NCBI RefSeq assembly: GCF_003935375.1 | Contig: NZ_RHQM01000007.1 | Coordinates: forward strand, 124,001-188,000 | Source: Stutzerimonas xanthomarina | GTDB lineage: Bacteria > Pseudomonadota > Gammaproteobacteria > Pseudomonadales > Pseudomonadaceae | Direction of reading: 5' to 3' | DNA: 64,000 nucleotides | Shown here: one piece after another, positions 21,311-31,900 of the stretch | How positions within the stretch are numbered: position 1 is the stretch's first letter | Layout: each line of letters opens with the position of its first letter | Made by a program: the position numbers and the translations under genes | Notes under the pieces: model-generated | Database searches by the model: none | What the model saw: only the letters and a program-made list of their open reading frames with translations | Told to the model about the DNA's origin: nothing

Positions 21311-22726
21311 TCAGTTGGCCGCGGTCTTGCGGTCGGCCTCGAGCAGATAGCGCTCGCGCTGGTAGGCCAGGTAGTACTTGTTGACGCTGTTGACGTATGC
21401 CACTACGCCCATGCCAACAGTTTCCATAGCGATACGCTCGACCTGGAAGAACCACTGATCCGGGTTCAGACCGCGCCGACGGGCTTCGGCGCGCATACTC
21501 TGCACCCGCTGCGGGCCGAGGTTGTAGGCGGCGAGAATAAACGCCATGCGCTCACGCTCGTTCAGTCGCGGGCTGGCGAAAAAGTTACGACGGATGTTCG
21601 CCAGATACTTCGCACTGGCCTGCACGTTGTTGTCCAACTGGTGGATGTTGTTGACACCCATCGCACGAGCCGTGGCCGGCGTCACCTGCATCAACCCCGT
21701 GGCACCACCGGCGCCCCGCGCCGCGGGGTTCAGGGTGGACTCCTTGAACGCCAGGGCGGCGAGGTTCAGCCAGTCCAGCTCGATCTGTTCGGCATAGCGC
21801 TGCAGGGTCGGACGAACCTTTTCCAGGCGCTGGCGGCCCACTCGGTCGAGCGGGTACTGGACCTTGTACAGACGCCGGTAGACGCGCTCGAAGGCGGCAT
21901 CCTGGTTGTCTGGCAGGTCGAAATCCTTGAGAAAGCGATCAGCACTGGCGCGCAACATGCTGGCGTCATTCCGCACGAACCAGTGCATGCTGGCCTTGTC
22001 GCCAAGGCTCAGGTGCTGCTCGATGCGCAGTTTCGGCATGACCTTGGCCCAGCGCTCGGCGATGGTCTGCTCGACCACGGTCGCCGGATAGACGCCGGCC
22101 TGCACCATCTCCAGCACATCCTCGACGGCCAACGTGGGGTCGACCCACTCGGCAACGATCGGCGCCAGCTTGCGCTCCATCAGTTGCTTGTTCAGCCGCG
22201 CGAGCGCCGGCCCTGCGGCGCTGCCAGGTGGCAACGCAAGGCTGCGCCCGGATAGCTGGTCCAGACGCTGATAGCGTGGGCCGCCCTGGCGGCCGACCAG
22301 CACCAATGACACGTCGCTGACTACCGGCCGGCTGCGGCTGATGCCTTTCATGCCCGCCAGCGGCAGTAATTCGCCGGGCGCTACCAGATCCCCCTCGCCG
22401 CGCTGCAGCGCGCCAAGCAACTGATCCTTGGCTTTGGGAATGATCTTCAGGGTAATCGGCCGCGCGGATGCAGCATTGCGATTCAGGTACTGCTCGAAGG
22501 CCCGCAGCCGCGCGTACTCGACGCCAATCGCTTCGCCTTTCACCTCACCGGAGCTGTTCCGGCTCTGATTGACCAGCACGCGCAGTACGCCACTACGGCG
22601 AATTTCGGCCAGATCACGTACCTTGTCGTTCGCTTGCCACGCCTCGGGACCCGCCACGCGCGCAGTCGCCATCGTTGGCATCAGGGCCAGCAGCAGGCAG
22701 AACATGAGTGGCAGCAATCGTGGCAT
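21311..22726 (-). CDS. mltF: Membrane-bound lytic murein transglycosylase F-like
   Basis: 471 residues from the ATG at 22726, which starts a signal/anchor (LLPLMFCLLLALMP). An N-terminal solute-binding-type regulatory domain (about 45-275) is fused to a C-terminal SLT domain with catalytic Glu329 in AFKEST and GLMQVTP at 344-350. It cleaves peptidoglycan to 1,6-anhydro-muropeptides. Pseudomonads carry two such proteins; this one lies at the position of the lipase-linked copy, so the symbol denotes the architecture. Confidence 0.88.
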   Translation of the reverse strand: MPRLLPLMFCLLLALMPTMATARVAGPEAWQANDKVRDLAEIRRSGVLRVLVNQSRNSSGEVKGEAIGVEYARLRAFEQYLNRNAASARPITLKIIPKAKDQLLGALQRGEGDLVAPGELLPLAGMKGISRSRPVVSDVSLVLVGRQGGPRYQRLDQLSGRSLALPPGSAAGPALARLNKQLMERKLAPIVAEWVDPTLAVEDVLEMVQAGVYPATVVEQTIAERWAKVMPKLRIEQHLSLGDKASMHWFVRNDASMLRASADRFLKDFDLPDNQDAAFERVYRRLYKVQYPLDRVGRQRLEKVRPTLQRYAEQIELDWLNLAALAFKESTLNPAARGAGGATGLMQVTPATARAMGVNNIHQLDNNVQASAKYLANIRRNFFASPRLNERERMAFILAAYNLGPQRVQSMRAEARRRGLNPDQWFFQVERIAMETVGMGVVAYVNSVNKYYLAYQRERYLLEADRKTAAN

Positions 22727-22895
22727 CGGGATGCACCGGTGTGAAGACGCAGAGAACGCTGGTGCAGTGCTCCCTGCCCGCAAAAGGTGGCAAAGGTTCT
22801 CACAGGTTGGCTTATTCCGCCAGTTTACTCTCCAAACTGGTTTAGCTATAACTTCTATATTATTGATTTAGTTAGTTTTTAATTTCGAGGTATCC

Positions 22896-23702
22896 ATGCA
22901 GCTTATCGACATTGGCGTCAATCTGAGCCACCCGACATTCGCCTCCAGCGTACCTGCGGTCGTCGAGCGCGCCAGAGCGGCCGGCGTCGTGCAGATGGTG
23001 CTTACCGGCACCAGCCTCGAAGAAAGCGAAGCTGCTCTCAAGCTCTGTCGCCAACTGGACAAGTCCCGCCTGCACCTGTTCAGTACCGCGGGTGTGCATC
23101 CGCATGATGCGAGCCACTGGACGACTGACAGCGCCAGCCAGTTGCGCGGCCTTCTCGCCGAGCCCGAAGTGCGCGCAGTCGGCGAATGCGGCCTGGACTT
23201 CAATCGCGATTTTTCACCGCGACCGCTACAGGAGCGCGCGCTGGAGGAACAGTTGCAACTCGCCATCGAACTGCAGTTGCCGGTCTTTCTGCACGAACGC
23301 GTCGCCAGCGACCGGTTGCTGGCGATTCTGCGACCGTTTCGAGACCACCTCCCTGCGGCGGTGGTGCACTGTTTCACCGGTGAAAAACAGGCGCTGTACG
23401 GCTATCTCGACCTGGACCTGCATGTCGGCATCACCGGCTGGATATGCGACGAACGCCGCGGTACCCATCTGCATCCCCTGGTGAAGGACATCCCTACAGG
23501 TCGTCTGATGCTCGAGAGCGACGCGCCGTATCTGCTGCCACGCACCTTGCGACCGAAGCCTAAGAGCGGCCAGAACGAACCGGCCTACCTTACGGAAGTA
23601 CTGCGCGAAGTCGCGCTCCATCGCGGCGAGAGCGAAGCGTCGCTAGCGGCGCACACCACCCGCTGTGCGCGCGCGTTCTTCGGCCTGCCGGACCTCGACT
23701 GA
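22896..23702 (+). CDS. TatD-family metal-dependent deoxyribonuclease
   Basis: 268 residues forming a TIM-barrel amidohydrolase fold. Metal ligands are visible in VNLSH, GVHPHD, the Glu of [22 protein letters not shown] and [11 protein letters not shown]. TatD proteins are 3'-5' exonucleases linked to DNA repair and degradation. The region upstream (22727-22895) is AT-rich and probably holds divergent promoters for this gene and mltF. Confidence 0.9.
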   Translation: MQLIDIGVNLSHPTFASSVPAVVERARAAGVVQMVLTGTSLEESEAALKLCRQLDKSRLHLFSTAGVHPHDASHWTTDSASQLRGLLAEPEVRAVGECGLDFNRDFSPRPLQERALEEQLQLAIELQLPVFLHERVASDRLLAILRPFRDHLPAAVVHCFTGEKQALYGYLDLDLHVGITGWICDERRGTHLHPLVKDIPTGRLMLESDAPYLLPRTLRPKPKSGQNEPAYLTEVLREVALHRGESEASLAAHTTRCARAFFGLPDLD

Positions 23703-23811
23703 GTCACAGAAATTTCTCAAGCTCTGCCTCAGGCGGCCGTTAAATGTTCAGCCGCAGTGCAAGCAAGCGTTCCGCTACGCGCGCGCAACCTCCTATAGAA
23801 GAAGAGCAGTC

Positions 23812-25281
23812 ATGGCCGTTTGGATTCGCGATCTGTCGCTCAAGTACAAGTTCTGGGCACTGAACATGGTCACCTTCGTCATCGCGTTGCTGCTGGTGCT
23901 TTACGCCGTACAACTGGAGCAGAGCGCCCGTAGCGCCGATGCCGTCGCTGCAGCACAGGCGCGTGCGTCGCTGCTGGCGATTTGGCCGGCCGATGCTGCG
24001 CTGCCGCAGGGTGCGGACCTGATCGCGTTCCAGGCAGATCAGCGCGCCGCGGTCGAGGGTCAGGCTATCGCCGAAAGCGGCTGGACCACCCTCGCCCACG
24101 ACCGACTGTTCTCCAGCAATCCCGTGGTCGGCGCCCACCTGATCTCCGCGACGAATGGTCAGAAGCTGGCTGTGCTGGCCCGCGCGCCCAGCGCTGTTCA
24201 GGTACTGAGCCAGCACTTTTTCAGCTACGCCGTGGCGGTCGCGGTGCTGATGCTCGGTCTGCTCGGCGCTTCGCAACTGCTCATCCGCTTTCTGCTCAGC
24301 CACCTCAACACGCTCAAGGACGTCATGTTGCACGTGGAGCGCAGTGGCGACCTGCAGGCACGGGTTCCGCTGGACAGCCGTGACGAAGTCGGCCAGATGG
24401 CCAGCGCATTCAACGCCATGCAGGGCGGCTATCAACGCGTGGTCAGCACCGTCGCCCAGGCTGCCGCGCGTCTCGACGAGGGCGCCAGCCGGCTCGCCAC
24501 GAGCATGAACGACGTGCACAAGGGCATGCGCGGTCAGCAGGGTGAAACCGACCAGGCCGCCACGGCCATCAACGAAATGAGCGCCACGGTGCACCAGATC
24601 GCCGAGCATGCACGCGAAACTCGCGACCAATCACAGAACGCCGACCGCCTTGCGGGCGATGGCCACCGGGTCGTCGGCCGTGTGGAGCAGTCCATCTCCA
24701 GCCTATCCCAAGGCGTGCAGCAGACCGGCGAGATGATCGAGCAGCTCGCCGCTGACAGCCAGAAGATCAACGGCGTCGTCAACGTGATCCACAGCATCGC
24801 CGAACAGACCAACCTACTGGCGCTCAACGCCGCAATCGAAGCAGCCCGGGCCGGTGAACAGGGCCGCGGTTTCGCCGTGGTCGCCGATGAGGTCCGCAAC
24901 CTGGCCAAGCGTGTGCAAAGTTCCACCGACGAAATCACCCAGATGATCTCCGGCCTGCAGGCGATGACTCGCGACGCCGTGGAGTTCATGCAGGAGAGTT
25001 CACTGAAAGCCGACGATTGCGTGCGCGAGGCCCATGAAGCAGCGCAGGCACTTGAAGCCATTGCCGACGCGGTCGCACAGATGCGCGAAAGCAATACGCA
25101 GATCGCCGTTGCCGCCGAGCAGCAGAGCCAGGTCGCCGAAGAGCTCAACCGCTCGGTTACCGGCATCCGCGACGTCACGGAACGCACCGTGGAGCAGACC
25201 GTAAGCTCGGCCAGCACCAGTGCTGAGCTGGCCGCGCTGTCCACCGATCTGAGCCGTGCCATCGGCCAGCTCAAGCTCTAG
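23812..25281 (+). CDS. Methyl-accepting chemotaxis protein with a short periplasmic domain
   Basis: 489 residues from the ATG at 23812. TM1 is near 12-32, the periplasmic segment is only about 100 residues, and TM2 is near 135-158. HAMP follows, then the signalling domain with the conserved hairpin tip [37 protein letters not shown] (key residues E, N, R). There is no C-terminal CheR/CheB tether. The small sensor does not match a ligand-binding domain that I can name. It follows tatD as in P. aeruginosa. An upstream in-frame start would overlap tatD and is unlikely. Confidence 0.9.
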   Translation: MAVWIRDLSLKYKFWALNMVTFVIALLLVLYAVQLEQSARSADAVAAAQARASLLAIWPADAALPQGADLIAFQADQRAAVEGQAIAESGWTTLAHDRLFSSNPVVGAHLISATNGQKLAVLARAPSAVQVLSQHFFSYAVAVAVLMLGLLGASQLLIRFLLSHLNTLKDVMLHVERSGDLQARVPLDSRDEVGQMASAFNAMQGGYQRVVSTVAQAAARLDEGASRLATSMNDVHKGMRGQQGETDQAATAINEMSATVHQIAEHARETRDQSQNADRLAGDGHRVVGRVEQSISSLSQGVQQTGEMIEQLAADSQKINGVVNVIHSIAEQTNLLALNAAIEAARAGEQGRGFAVVADEVRNLAKRVQSSTDEITQMISGLQAMTRDAVEFMQESSLKADDCVREAHEAAQALEAIADAVAQMRESNTQIAVAAEQQSQVAEELNRSVTGIRDVTERTVEQTVSSASTSAELAALSTDLSRAIGQLKL

Positions 25282-25494
25282 CTTCCTGCCAATGCGGCGT
25301 TGCGCTCGTGCAACGCCCTCCGCGCTCGAAAAGCATGCACTGCCTCGAGCGCAGCCCCAAAACAGGGCATTCCCCTAGTCCCGCCCTTCCCCACGACGCC
25401 TGCAGCGCGCATTTTTTGTGCATTGGCATCGCTCTTGCTTTGCATCCTTTGCGAAGAAAAGCTGCTGCACCTGCGAAGACAATTTGAAATAGCT
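25282..25494 (+). promoter_or_regulatory. Upstream control region of the guanidine operon
   Basis: 213 bp without a gene between the MCP and riboswitch 1. It holds the sigma-54 promoter at 25423-25439. A hairpin-like repeat just after the MCP stop (GCGTTGCGCTCGTGCAACGC, 25304-25323) is a probable MCP terminator. TGCA/GCAC half sites near 25310-25365 could be NtrC enhancer sites but are degenerate. Confidence 0.45.
25423..25439 (+). promoter_or_regulatory. Sigma-54 promoter of the guanidine operon
   Basis: TTGGCATCGCTCTTGCT fits YTGGCACGrNNNTTGCW at 15 of 17 positions with exactly 10 bp between GG and GC. Transcription would start near 25450, about 45 nt before riboswitch 1. RpoN control, presumably by NtrC, fits a nitrogen-scavenging operon. 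Confidence 0.8.
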
Positions 25495-25588
25495 GACTAG
25501 GGTTCCGACTCGTTGACGCGAGTGGCTGGTCCGAGAGTTGGCGACCTCCAGCGAGGTTACACGGCGGGATAAAAGCCCGGGAGACAGC
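25495..25588 (+). ncRNA. Guanidine-I riboswitch (ykkC class), copy 1
   Basis: The class hallmarks occur in order: CTAGGGTTCCG at 25497-25507, a variable stem, CTGGTCCGAGAG at 25526-25537, a second stem (GCGACCTC...GAGGTTAC), ACACGG and GGGATAAAAGCCCGGGAGA ending at 25584. This aptamer binds free guanidinium and turns genes on. It is followed by an ORF and then ABC permease, ATPase, DUF1989 pair, carboxylase and allophanate hydrolase, the classical regulon. Confidence 0.95.
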
Positions 25589-25615
25589 GTGATTGCACGC
25601 AGCTCCTGCGCTATT

Positions 25616-25630
25616 CCCAACACTGGAGGG
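25616..25630 (+). promoter_or_regulatory. Possible Shine-Dalgarno-masking hairpin after riboswitch 1
   Basis: CCC (25616-25618) can pair with GGG of the Shine-Dalgarno GGAGGG (25625-25630), just before the ATG at 25637. A similar element follows riboswitch 2, which suggests that translation initiation is the controlled step. The stem is short and unproven. Confidence 0.4.
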
Positions 25631-25636
25631 TTTGCC

Positions 25637-25765
25637 ATGTGCCCGCTCGAAACGGCTTTGCCGTTCTCCGCTCTGCCTTGTGCCAGGGCCTCTGCCGCAC
25701 CCGAACTTCACAGTATTCCACCTGTTGCCGCGGCCGTTGCACGGGGCATCTGCCCATGCGTCTGA
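25637..25765 (+). CDS. 42-codon leader ORF at the usual place of a binding-protein gene
   Basis: The ORF has GGAGGG 7 nt upstream and an ATG directly behind riboswitch 1, and stops 10 bp inside the permease gene (overlap 25756-25765). The product, starting MCPLETALPF, has 42 residues rich in Ala, Pro and Cys and no recognisable domain. At riboswitch 2 the corresponding start codon opens a periplasmic binding-protein gene, and related operons generally have such a gene here. It may be the remnant of a deleted binding-protein gene, or a leader that couples riboswitch control to the permease, which has no good Shine-Dalgarno of its own. Confidence 0.45.
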   Translation: MCPLETALPFSALPCARASAAPELHSIPPVAAAVARGICPCV

Positions 25766-26571
25766 TCAACCGCACTCCCGGACGTAGCGGCTGGTTGGCA
25801 CTGGCAATTCTGCCCTTCGCCCTGCTGCTGGCGCTGTACCTGACCAACTCGGCCCAGCGCCTGGAACTGAACCCCAACGACAAGTTGCTGCCCAGCTTCG
25901 GCCAGATGAGCGCAGCCGTCGAACGCCTCGCTTTCACCCCCGACAAACGCTCCGGCGACTATCTGTTCTGGCAGGACACCGCCTCCAGCCTCAAGCGCCT
26001 CGGCACCGGGCTTGCCATCGCGGCAGTGGCCGGCCTGTGCCTGGGTATCGTTGCCGGCACCCTGCCGCTGTTCAGCGCGCCGCTCTCGCCGTTGCTCACG
26101 GTGCTGTCGATGGTGCCACCGCTGGCGATCCTGCCGATCCTGTTCATCGTCTTCGGCCTGGGTGAACTGTCCAAGGTGATGCTGATCGTCATCGGTATCA
26201 CGCCGATCCTGGCTCGTGACCTTGAACACCGAGCACGAGAAATCCCCCGCGAGCTGCTGATCAAGGCGCAAACCTTGGGCGCCAACACCTGGACCCTGAT
26301 CCTGCGCCTGGTCCTGCCGCAGCTGATGCCGCGCCTGCTGATCAGCCTGCGCCTGGTGCTCGGTTCGGCCTGGCTGTTCCTCATCGCCGCCGAAGCCATC
26401 GCCTCCACCGATGGCCTGGGCTACCGCATCTTTCTCGTGCGTCGCTACATGGCGATGGACGTGATCCTGCCCTATGTCGCCTGGATCACCCTACTGGCCT
26501 GGGCCATGGACTACCTGCTGCGGCGCCTGACCCAGCTGCTGTTCCCCTGGTATGAAGGAGCCAAGGCATGA
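25756..26571 (+). CDS. ABC transporter permease of the guanidine operon (NitT/TauT type)
   Basis: 271 residues from the ATG at 25756 (MRLINRTPGRSGW). Helices lie at about 10-28, 75-97, 100-125, 128-150, 195-215 and 240-260, with the BPD_transp EAA-type loop ELLIKAQTLGANTWTLILRLVLPQ near 175-198, the site that contacts the ATPase. It is the inner-membrane part of a guanidine (or urea-like) importer together with the next gene. Its periplasmic partner is not in this operon. The stop overlaps the ATPase start by ATGA. Confidence 0.88.
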   Translation: MRLINRTPGRSGWLALAILPFALLLALYLTNSAQRLELNPNDKLLPSFGQMSAAVERLAFTPDKRSGDYLFWQDTASSLKRLGTGLAIAAVAGLCLGIVAGTLPLFSAPLSPLLTVLSMVPPLAILPILFIVFGLGELSKVMLIVIGITPILARDLEHRAREIPRELLIKAQTLGANTWTLILRLVLPQLMPRLLISLRLVLGSAWLFLIAAEAIASTDGLGYRIFLVRRYMAMDVILPYVAWITLLAWAMDYLLRRLTQLLFPWYEGAKA

Positions 26572-27452
26572 GCGAGAACAACGCCAAGGCACCCGTTGCC
26601 GCACAGTCGACCCAATGCACAACGCAACCAGGGACTCGCGCAGGCGGCGACCCCGGCTCCTTCATTCAGGTGAAGAACGTCTGGCAGCAGTACGGCGATC
26701 AGGTCGTGCTGGAGCGCCTGAAACTGAACATCGCCGAAGGCGAGTTCTGCACGCTGGTCGGTGCCTCCGGTTGCGGCAAATCCACCTTTTTGCGGCTGCT
26801 GCTCGGCCAGGAAGCGCCCAGCCGCGGCGAGATCCTGCTTGATGGCCAGCCGCTGGCAAACGAACCGGATGCCAGCCGCGGTGTGGTCTTTCAGCGCTAT
26901 TCGGTATTTCCGCACCTGACCGTACTGGACAACGTCGCCCTCGGCCTGGAACTGCCGCGCGCCCCGCTGCTGGGTCGTCTGCTCGGACGCCGCAAGCACG
27001 ATGCCCGTGAGCAGGCCGCGCAGATGCTGCACAAGGTCGGCCTCGGCCATGCGCTGGACAAGTACCCGGCGCAGTTGTCCGGCGGCATGCAACAGCGACT
27101 GGCCATCGCCCAGGCGCTGGTGATGAAGCCCCGCGTGCTGTTGCTGGACGAGCCCTTCGGTGCCCTCGACCCCGGCATTCGCAAGGACATGCATGAGCTG
27201 CTGCTGGAGCTGTGGCGGGAAACACGGCTGACGGTGTTCATGGTCACCCATGACCTCTCGGAAGGCTTCACCCTCGGCAGCCGCATCCTGGTGTTCGACA
27301 AGCCGCGCATCGACCCCCACGCCCCGGGCGCCTATGGCGCACGAGTGACCTACGACATTCCCTTGCATGAGGGCCGCCACGCGGCCGGTGCGGCCGCTCC
27401 CCTGCCGGCCACCCTCAGCGAGAAATTCCGAACTGCCTACCAAGGAGCCTGA
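26568..27452 (+). CDS. ABC transporter ATP-binding protein of the guanidine operon
   Basis: 294 residues. A polar extension of about 25 residues precedes the domain; Walker A GASGCGKST is near 64-72, the signature is LSGGMQQRLAIAQAL and Walker B is VLLLDEPFGALD. It is of the TauB/SsuB type. It overlaps the permease by 4 bp and is followed after 1 bp by the first DUF1989 gene. It energises uptake by the upstream permease. Confidence 0.92.
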   Translation: MSENNAKAPVAAQSTQCTTQPGTRAGGDPGSFIQVKNVWQQYGDQVVLERLKLNIAEGEFCTLVGASGCGKSTFLRLLLGQEAPSRGEILLDGQPLANEPDASRGVVFQRYSVFPHLTVLDNVALGLELPRAPLLGRLLGRRKHDAREQAAQMLHKVGLGHALDKYPAQLSGGMQQRLAIAQALVMKPRVLLLDEPFGALDPGIRKDMHELLLELWRETRLTVFMVTHDLSEGFTLGSRILVFDKPRIDPHAPGAYGARVTYDIPLHEGRHAAGAAAPLPATLSEKFRTAYQGA

Positions 27453-27453
27453 C

Positions 27454-28182
27454 ATGAGTGCTTCACTCGCGATCCGCCCCACGCTGTACGAGGAAACCGT
27501 TCCCGGCGGCGGCCACACCTCCTTCGTCCTCAAGCGGGGCCAACTGCTGCGTCTGACCGATCTCGAAGGCGGCGCCAACGTCAGCCTGATGCTGCTCAAC
27601 GCCCAGGAGAAGAGCGAGCGGCTGAACCTGCCGGATACCCTCAAGGGCCAGCACACCGCCAAGCTCACCGCCGGGCATTGCCTGTACTCGGACATGGGCC
27701 GCGTACTCGCTGCCATCACCGCCGACACCTGCGGCTGGCACGACAGCTTTGGCGGCGTGCTGAACGCCGATGAAGTCGCCGAGAAATACGGCCAGGGCCG
27801 CTATCAGGAACTGCGCAACGGCTTCTTCCGCAATGGCACCGACAACCTGCTGGTGGAAATGGGCAAGTGGAACCTCAACCTGCAGGACCTGCTCATGGTG
27901 CTCAATCTGTTCAGTCGGGTGGACGTCACCGCCGACGGCACCTTTGCCTTCCACAGCGGCAATTCCAAAGCGGGCGACTACATCGAGCTGTACGCGCCAA
28001 TGGACACCCTGGTGATCCTCACCGCCTTGCAGCATCCGCTGGACCCCAATCCGCTGTACGCACCCAAACCGGTGCAGCTGAGCTGGCACAAGGTCGAGAG
28101 CGATGGCATCAGCGTGCTCTGCCGCACTTCGCGTCCGGAGAACGGCCGCGGCTTCCACAACACCGAACGACTCTACATCTGA
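27454..28182 (+). CDS. cgdA: Carboxyguanidine deiminase subunit (urea carboxylase-associated protein 2, DUF1989)
   Basis: 242 residues. A DUF1989 protein of the type found beside guanidine/urea carboxylases, with conserved [19 protein letters not shown]-like [11 protein letters not shown] and [12 protein letters not shown] near 86-97. Published work on guanidine-using pseudomonads identified the two DUF1989 neighbours as a heteromeric carboxyguanidine deiminase that turns the carboxylated product into allophanate plus ammonia. The A/B symbols are assigned here by gene order. AAGGAG lies 6 nt before the ATG at 27454. Confidence 0.82.
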   Translation: MSASLAIRPTLYEETVPGGGHTSFVLKRGQLLRLTDLEGGANVSLMLLNAQEKSERLNLPDTLKGQHTAKLTAGHCLYSDMGRVLAAITADTCGWHDSFGGVLNADEVAEKYGQGRYQELRNGFFRNGTDNLLVEMGKWNLNLQDLLMVLNLFSRVDVTADGTFAFHSGNSKAGDYIELYAPMDTLVILTALQHPLDPNPLYAPKPVQLSWHKVESDGISVLCRTSRPENGRGFHNTERLYI

Positions 28183-28195
28183 GGAGGTTGCCGAC

Positions 28196-28831
28196 ATGAC
28201 CATCGTAGAAAGCAGCCTGCCCCCCGAAACCGCCAGCTTCCGCCACCTGATCCCGGCTGGCGAGCCGTACCTGTTCGAAGTGAAGGCCGGACAGACCCTG
28301 CGCTTGCTGGATGTCGAGGGCAATCAAGCCATCGACACGTTGTTCTTTAGCGCGAAGAACCCGCGCGAACGCTTCGACCCGCAGCGCACCCTGCGCCGGC
28401 AGAACAAGGTCTACCTCACCGCCGGCACGGTGTTGTATTCCAACCTCGGCAACCCGTTGCTGACCATCGTCGCTGACACCTGTGGTCGCCACGACACCCT
28501 CGGCGGTGCCTGCGCCCAGGAGAGCAACGTGGTGCGCTACGCCCTGGACAAGCGCTACATGCACAGCTGTCGTGACAATTTTCTGCGCGCCAGCCTGCAC
28601 GACGGCCGTCTGGAGAAGCGCGACATCGGCGCCAACATCAACTTTTTCATGAACGTTCCGGTGACGCCAGAGGGCGGCCTGACCTTCGACGACGGCCTTT
28701 CCGCACCGGGCAAGTACGTGGAGCTCAAGGCCGATCAGGACGTGATCGTGCTGATCTCCAACTGCCCGCAACTGAACAACCCCTGCAACGGCTGGAACCC
28801 GACGCCTGCCGAGGTGCTGGTGTGGGACTGA
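28196..28831 (+). CDS. cgdB: Carboxyguanidine deiminase subunit (urea carboxylase-associated protein 1, DUF1989)
   Basis: 211 residues. The second DUF1989 protein, with [35 protein letters not shown] near 94-107 and a C-terminal Cys-rich [11 protein letters not shown] near 192-202. The extra cysteines, absent from the first subunit, look like metal ligands, so this is probably the catalytic chain. GAGGAGG lies 7 nt before the ATG at 28196. It works with the preceding protein downstream of the carboxylase reaction. Confidence 0.82.
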   Translation: MTIVESSLPPETASFRHLIPAGEPYLFEVKAGQTLRLLDVEGNQAIDTLFFSAKNPRERFDPQRTLRRQNKVYLTAGTVLYSNLGNPLLTIVADTCGRHDTLGGACAQESNVVRYALDKRYMHSCRDNFLRASLHDGRLEKRDIGANINFFMNVPVTPEGGLTFDDGLSAPGKYVELKADQDVIVLISNCPQLNNPCNGWNPTPAEVLVWD

Positions 28832-28950
28832 TGGCGCTGTTACGACGCCACCTGCTGCCGCTGCTGCAGGCGCGCGCCGGGCAGCGGCCCGAGCTGCCGA
28901 CAGCGAAGCAACCCTCCCCAACCACGGACGGCCGTGGCGCAGATGAATAA
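28831..28950 (+). CDS. Candidate 39-residue small protein between cgdB and the carboxylase gene
   Basis: An ATG overlaps the cgdB stop (TGATG) and opens a 39-codon frame ending in TAA at 28950, 39 bp before the carboxylase start. The predicted peptide has a Leu/Arg-rich N-terminus ([18 protein letters not shown]) and a polar tail. Third positions are largely G/C like the neighbours. It is unrecognised and could be a coupling ORF rather than a functional protein. Confidence 0.35.
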   Translation: MALLRRHLLPLLQARAGQRPELPTAKQPSPTTDGRGADE

Positions 28951-28989
28951 AGGCGGGACGGCCCGCCAGCCCTTCGAGGGTTACTGAAC

Positions 28990-31900
28990 ATGTTCGACAA
29001 ACTTCTGATCGCCAACCGCGGCGCCATTGCCTGCCGCATCCTGCGTACGCTGCGCGCCTTGGATGTGAAAGGCGTGGCCGTCTACTCCGAGGCCGACGCC
29101 GCCAGCCTGCATATCCAGCAGGCCGACGAGGCCCACAGCCTGGGCGAAGGCCCGGCAGCGCAGACCTATCTGGTGGTGGAGAAGATTCTCCGCATCGCCC
29201 GGGAAACCGGCGCGAAAGCCATTCACCCCGGCTACGGCTTTCTCTCCGAGAACGCCGCCTTTGCCGAAGCCTGTGAAGCCGCCGGCATCGCCTTTGTCGG
29301 CCCGACGCCAGAACAGCTGCGGGTGTTTGGCCTGAAGCACACCGCCCGCGCCCTGGCCAAACAACGCGGCGTACCGATGCTGGAGGGCACTGAGCTGCTC
29401 GACAGCCTTTCCGATGCCCTCGGCGCAGCCGAGCAGGTCGGCTACCCGGTGATGCTGAAAAGCACCGCCGGCGGTGGCGGCATCGGCATGCGCGTGTGCC
29501 GCTCGACGGCGGAACTCGCCGAGGCCTTCGACGCGGTCAAGCGCCTGGGGCAGAACAACTTCAGCGATTCGGGCGTATTCATCGAGAAATACATCGAGCG
29601 CGCCCGCCATCTGGAAGTGCAGGTGTTCGGCGATGGTGCCGGCGACGTCATCGCCCTCGGCGTGCGCGACTGCTCGGTGCAGCGGCGCAACCAGAAGGTG
29701 CTGGAGGAAACTCCGGCACCGAACCTGCCGGCCGGCATGGTCGAGGCACTGTGCGAAGCGGCTATCACGCTGGCCAAGGCCATCGACTACCGCAGCGCCG
29801 GCACCGTCGAGTTCGTCTACGACGCCGAGGCCCAGCGCTTCTACTTCCTCGAGGTGAACACCCGCCTGCAGGTCGAGCACGGCGTCACCGAGCAGGTCTG
29901 GGGCGTCGATCTGGTGCGCTGGATGATCGAGCTGGCCGCCGGCGACCTGCCGCCGCTGGCGGAGCTGGCCAAGACGCTGAAGCCCAGCGGGCATTCGATC
30001 CAGGCGCGCGTCTATGCCGAAGATCCGGGCCGGGATTTCCAGCCGAGTCCCGGCTTGCTCACCGCCGCGAGCTTCCCGGCAGCCGACGGCAAGGCCCTGC
30101 GCGTCGATACCTGGGTCGAGGCTGGCTGCGAGATCCCGCCGTATTTCGACCCGATGATCGCCAAGGTCATCACCTGGGCGCCGAGCCGCGAGGAGGCTCG
30201 CCAAGCGCTTGACGAGGCGCTCGGCGACACCCTGCTCTACGGCGTGGAAACCAACCGCGATTACCTGCGCCAGATCCTTGCCTTTACCCCGTTCGCCAGC
30301 GGCAACCCCTGGACCCGCTGCCTGGAGGGTCTCAGCTACAAGGCCAATACCTTCGAGGTTATCAGCGCCGGTACCCAGACCACCGTACAGGACTTCCCCG
30401 GCCGCCTCGGCTACTGGGCGGTAGGCGTGCCGCCGTCCGGCCCGATGGACAGCCGCGCCCTGCGTCTGGGCAATGCCCTGCTCGGCAACGCCGAAGACGC
30501 CGCCGGGCTGGAAATCACCATGAGCGGGCCGATCCTGCGCTTCAACACCAACGCGGTGGTGGCGGTGACCGGCGCGGAAATACCGTTGAAGCTGGATGAC
30601 GTGCCGCAGCCGATGAGCACTGCGCTGTTCATCCCGGCCGGCAGCACCCTGACGATCGGCACCATTGCCGGTGCCGGTGCGCGGTCGTATCTGTGCGTGC
30701 GCGGCGGTCTGCAGGTGCCGGAGTATCTGGGCAGCAAGAGCACCTTTACCCTGGGCCAGTTCGGCGGCCACGGCGGCCGCGCCTTGCGTGCCGGCGACGT
30801 GCTGCATCTGGCACCGCTGACCGACTCGTCTGCCGGCGCCACGCTGGCCGCCGAGCTGTTCAGCGCCCTGCCGGCGGTGCGCGAAATTCGCGTGATCTAC
30901 GGCCCCCACGGTGCGCCGGAATACTTCACAGAAGGCTATATCGAGCGCTTCTTCGCCACCGACTGGGAAGTGCACTTCAACTCCAGCCGCACCGGCGTGC
31001 GCCTGATCGGGCCCAAGCCCGAATGGGTGCGCGAGAGCGGCGGCGAGGCCGGCCTGCACCCGTCGAACATCCACGACAACCCCTACGCCATCGGCGCGGT
31101 CGATTTCACCGGCGACATGCCGGTGATCCTCGGCCCGGACGGCCCGAGCCTGGGTGGCTTCGTCTGCCCGGTGACCATCATCGAGGCGGATCTGTGGCAG
31201 CTCGGCCAGCTCAAGGCCGGCGACAAGGTGCGCTTCGTCCCGGTGGACGTGCTGACCGCACGCCAGCTGGCCAAGGCCGCTGATGCCGAGTGCGCCAGCC
31301 TCGCGCCCGCGGCAGTGGTCGCCACGCCGGTGGCGCTGCAGTCGCCCATCATGCTCGATATCGGTGAAGCGGACAGCCGCCTGGTCGCCCGCCTCTCCGG
31401 CGACACCCACCTGTTACTGGAAATCGGCGCGCCGGAGCTGGACCTGGTGCTGCGCTTTCGTGGCCATGCGCTGATGCAGGCCCTCGAAGCCAAGCAGCTC
31501 GACGGGGTGATCGATCTCACCCCCGGCATCCGCTCCCTGCAGGTGCACTACCAGCCCGAGACCCTGGCGCTGGAAGATCTCATGGAGATCGTCGCCGGCC
31601 TGTGGGATGCCGTGTGCGCCGCGCAGGACCTGAAGGTCCCCTCGCGCATCGTCCACCTGCCGCTGTCCTGGGACGACCCGGCTTGCCAGCTGGCGATCGA
31701 GAAGTACATGACCACGGTGCGCAAGGACGCGCCCTGGTGCCCGAGCAACCTGGAGTTCATCCGACGCATCAACGACCTGCCGAACCTCGACGAGGTGTAC
31801 CGCACGGTGTTCGAGGCCAGCTATCTGGTGATGGGCCTGGGCGACGTCTACCTCGGCGCGCCGGTGGCCACTCCGCTGGACCCGCGCCACCGGCTGGTCA

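Noticed and set aside
28981..31410. An 809-codon open frame antisense to the carboxylase gene
   Set aside because: It mirrors the codon-third-position GC bias of the carboxylase; the composition (many His, Gln, Arg, Gly) matches no protein family.
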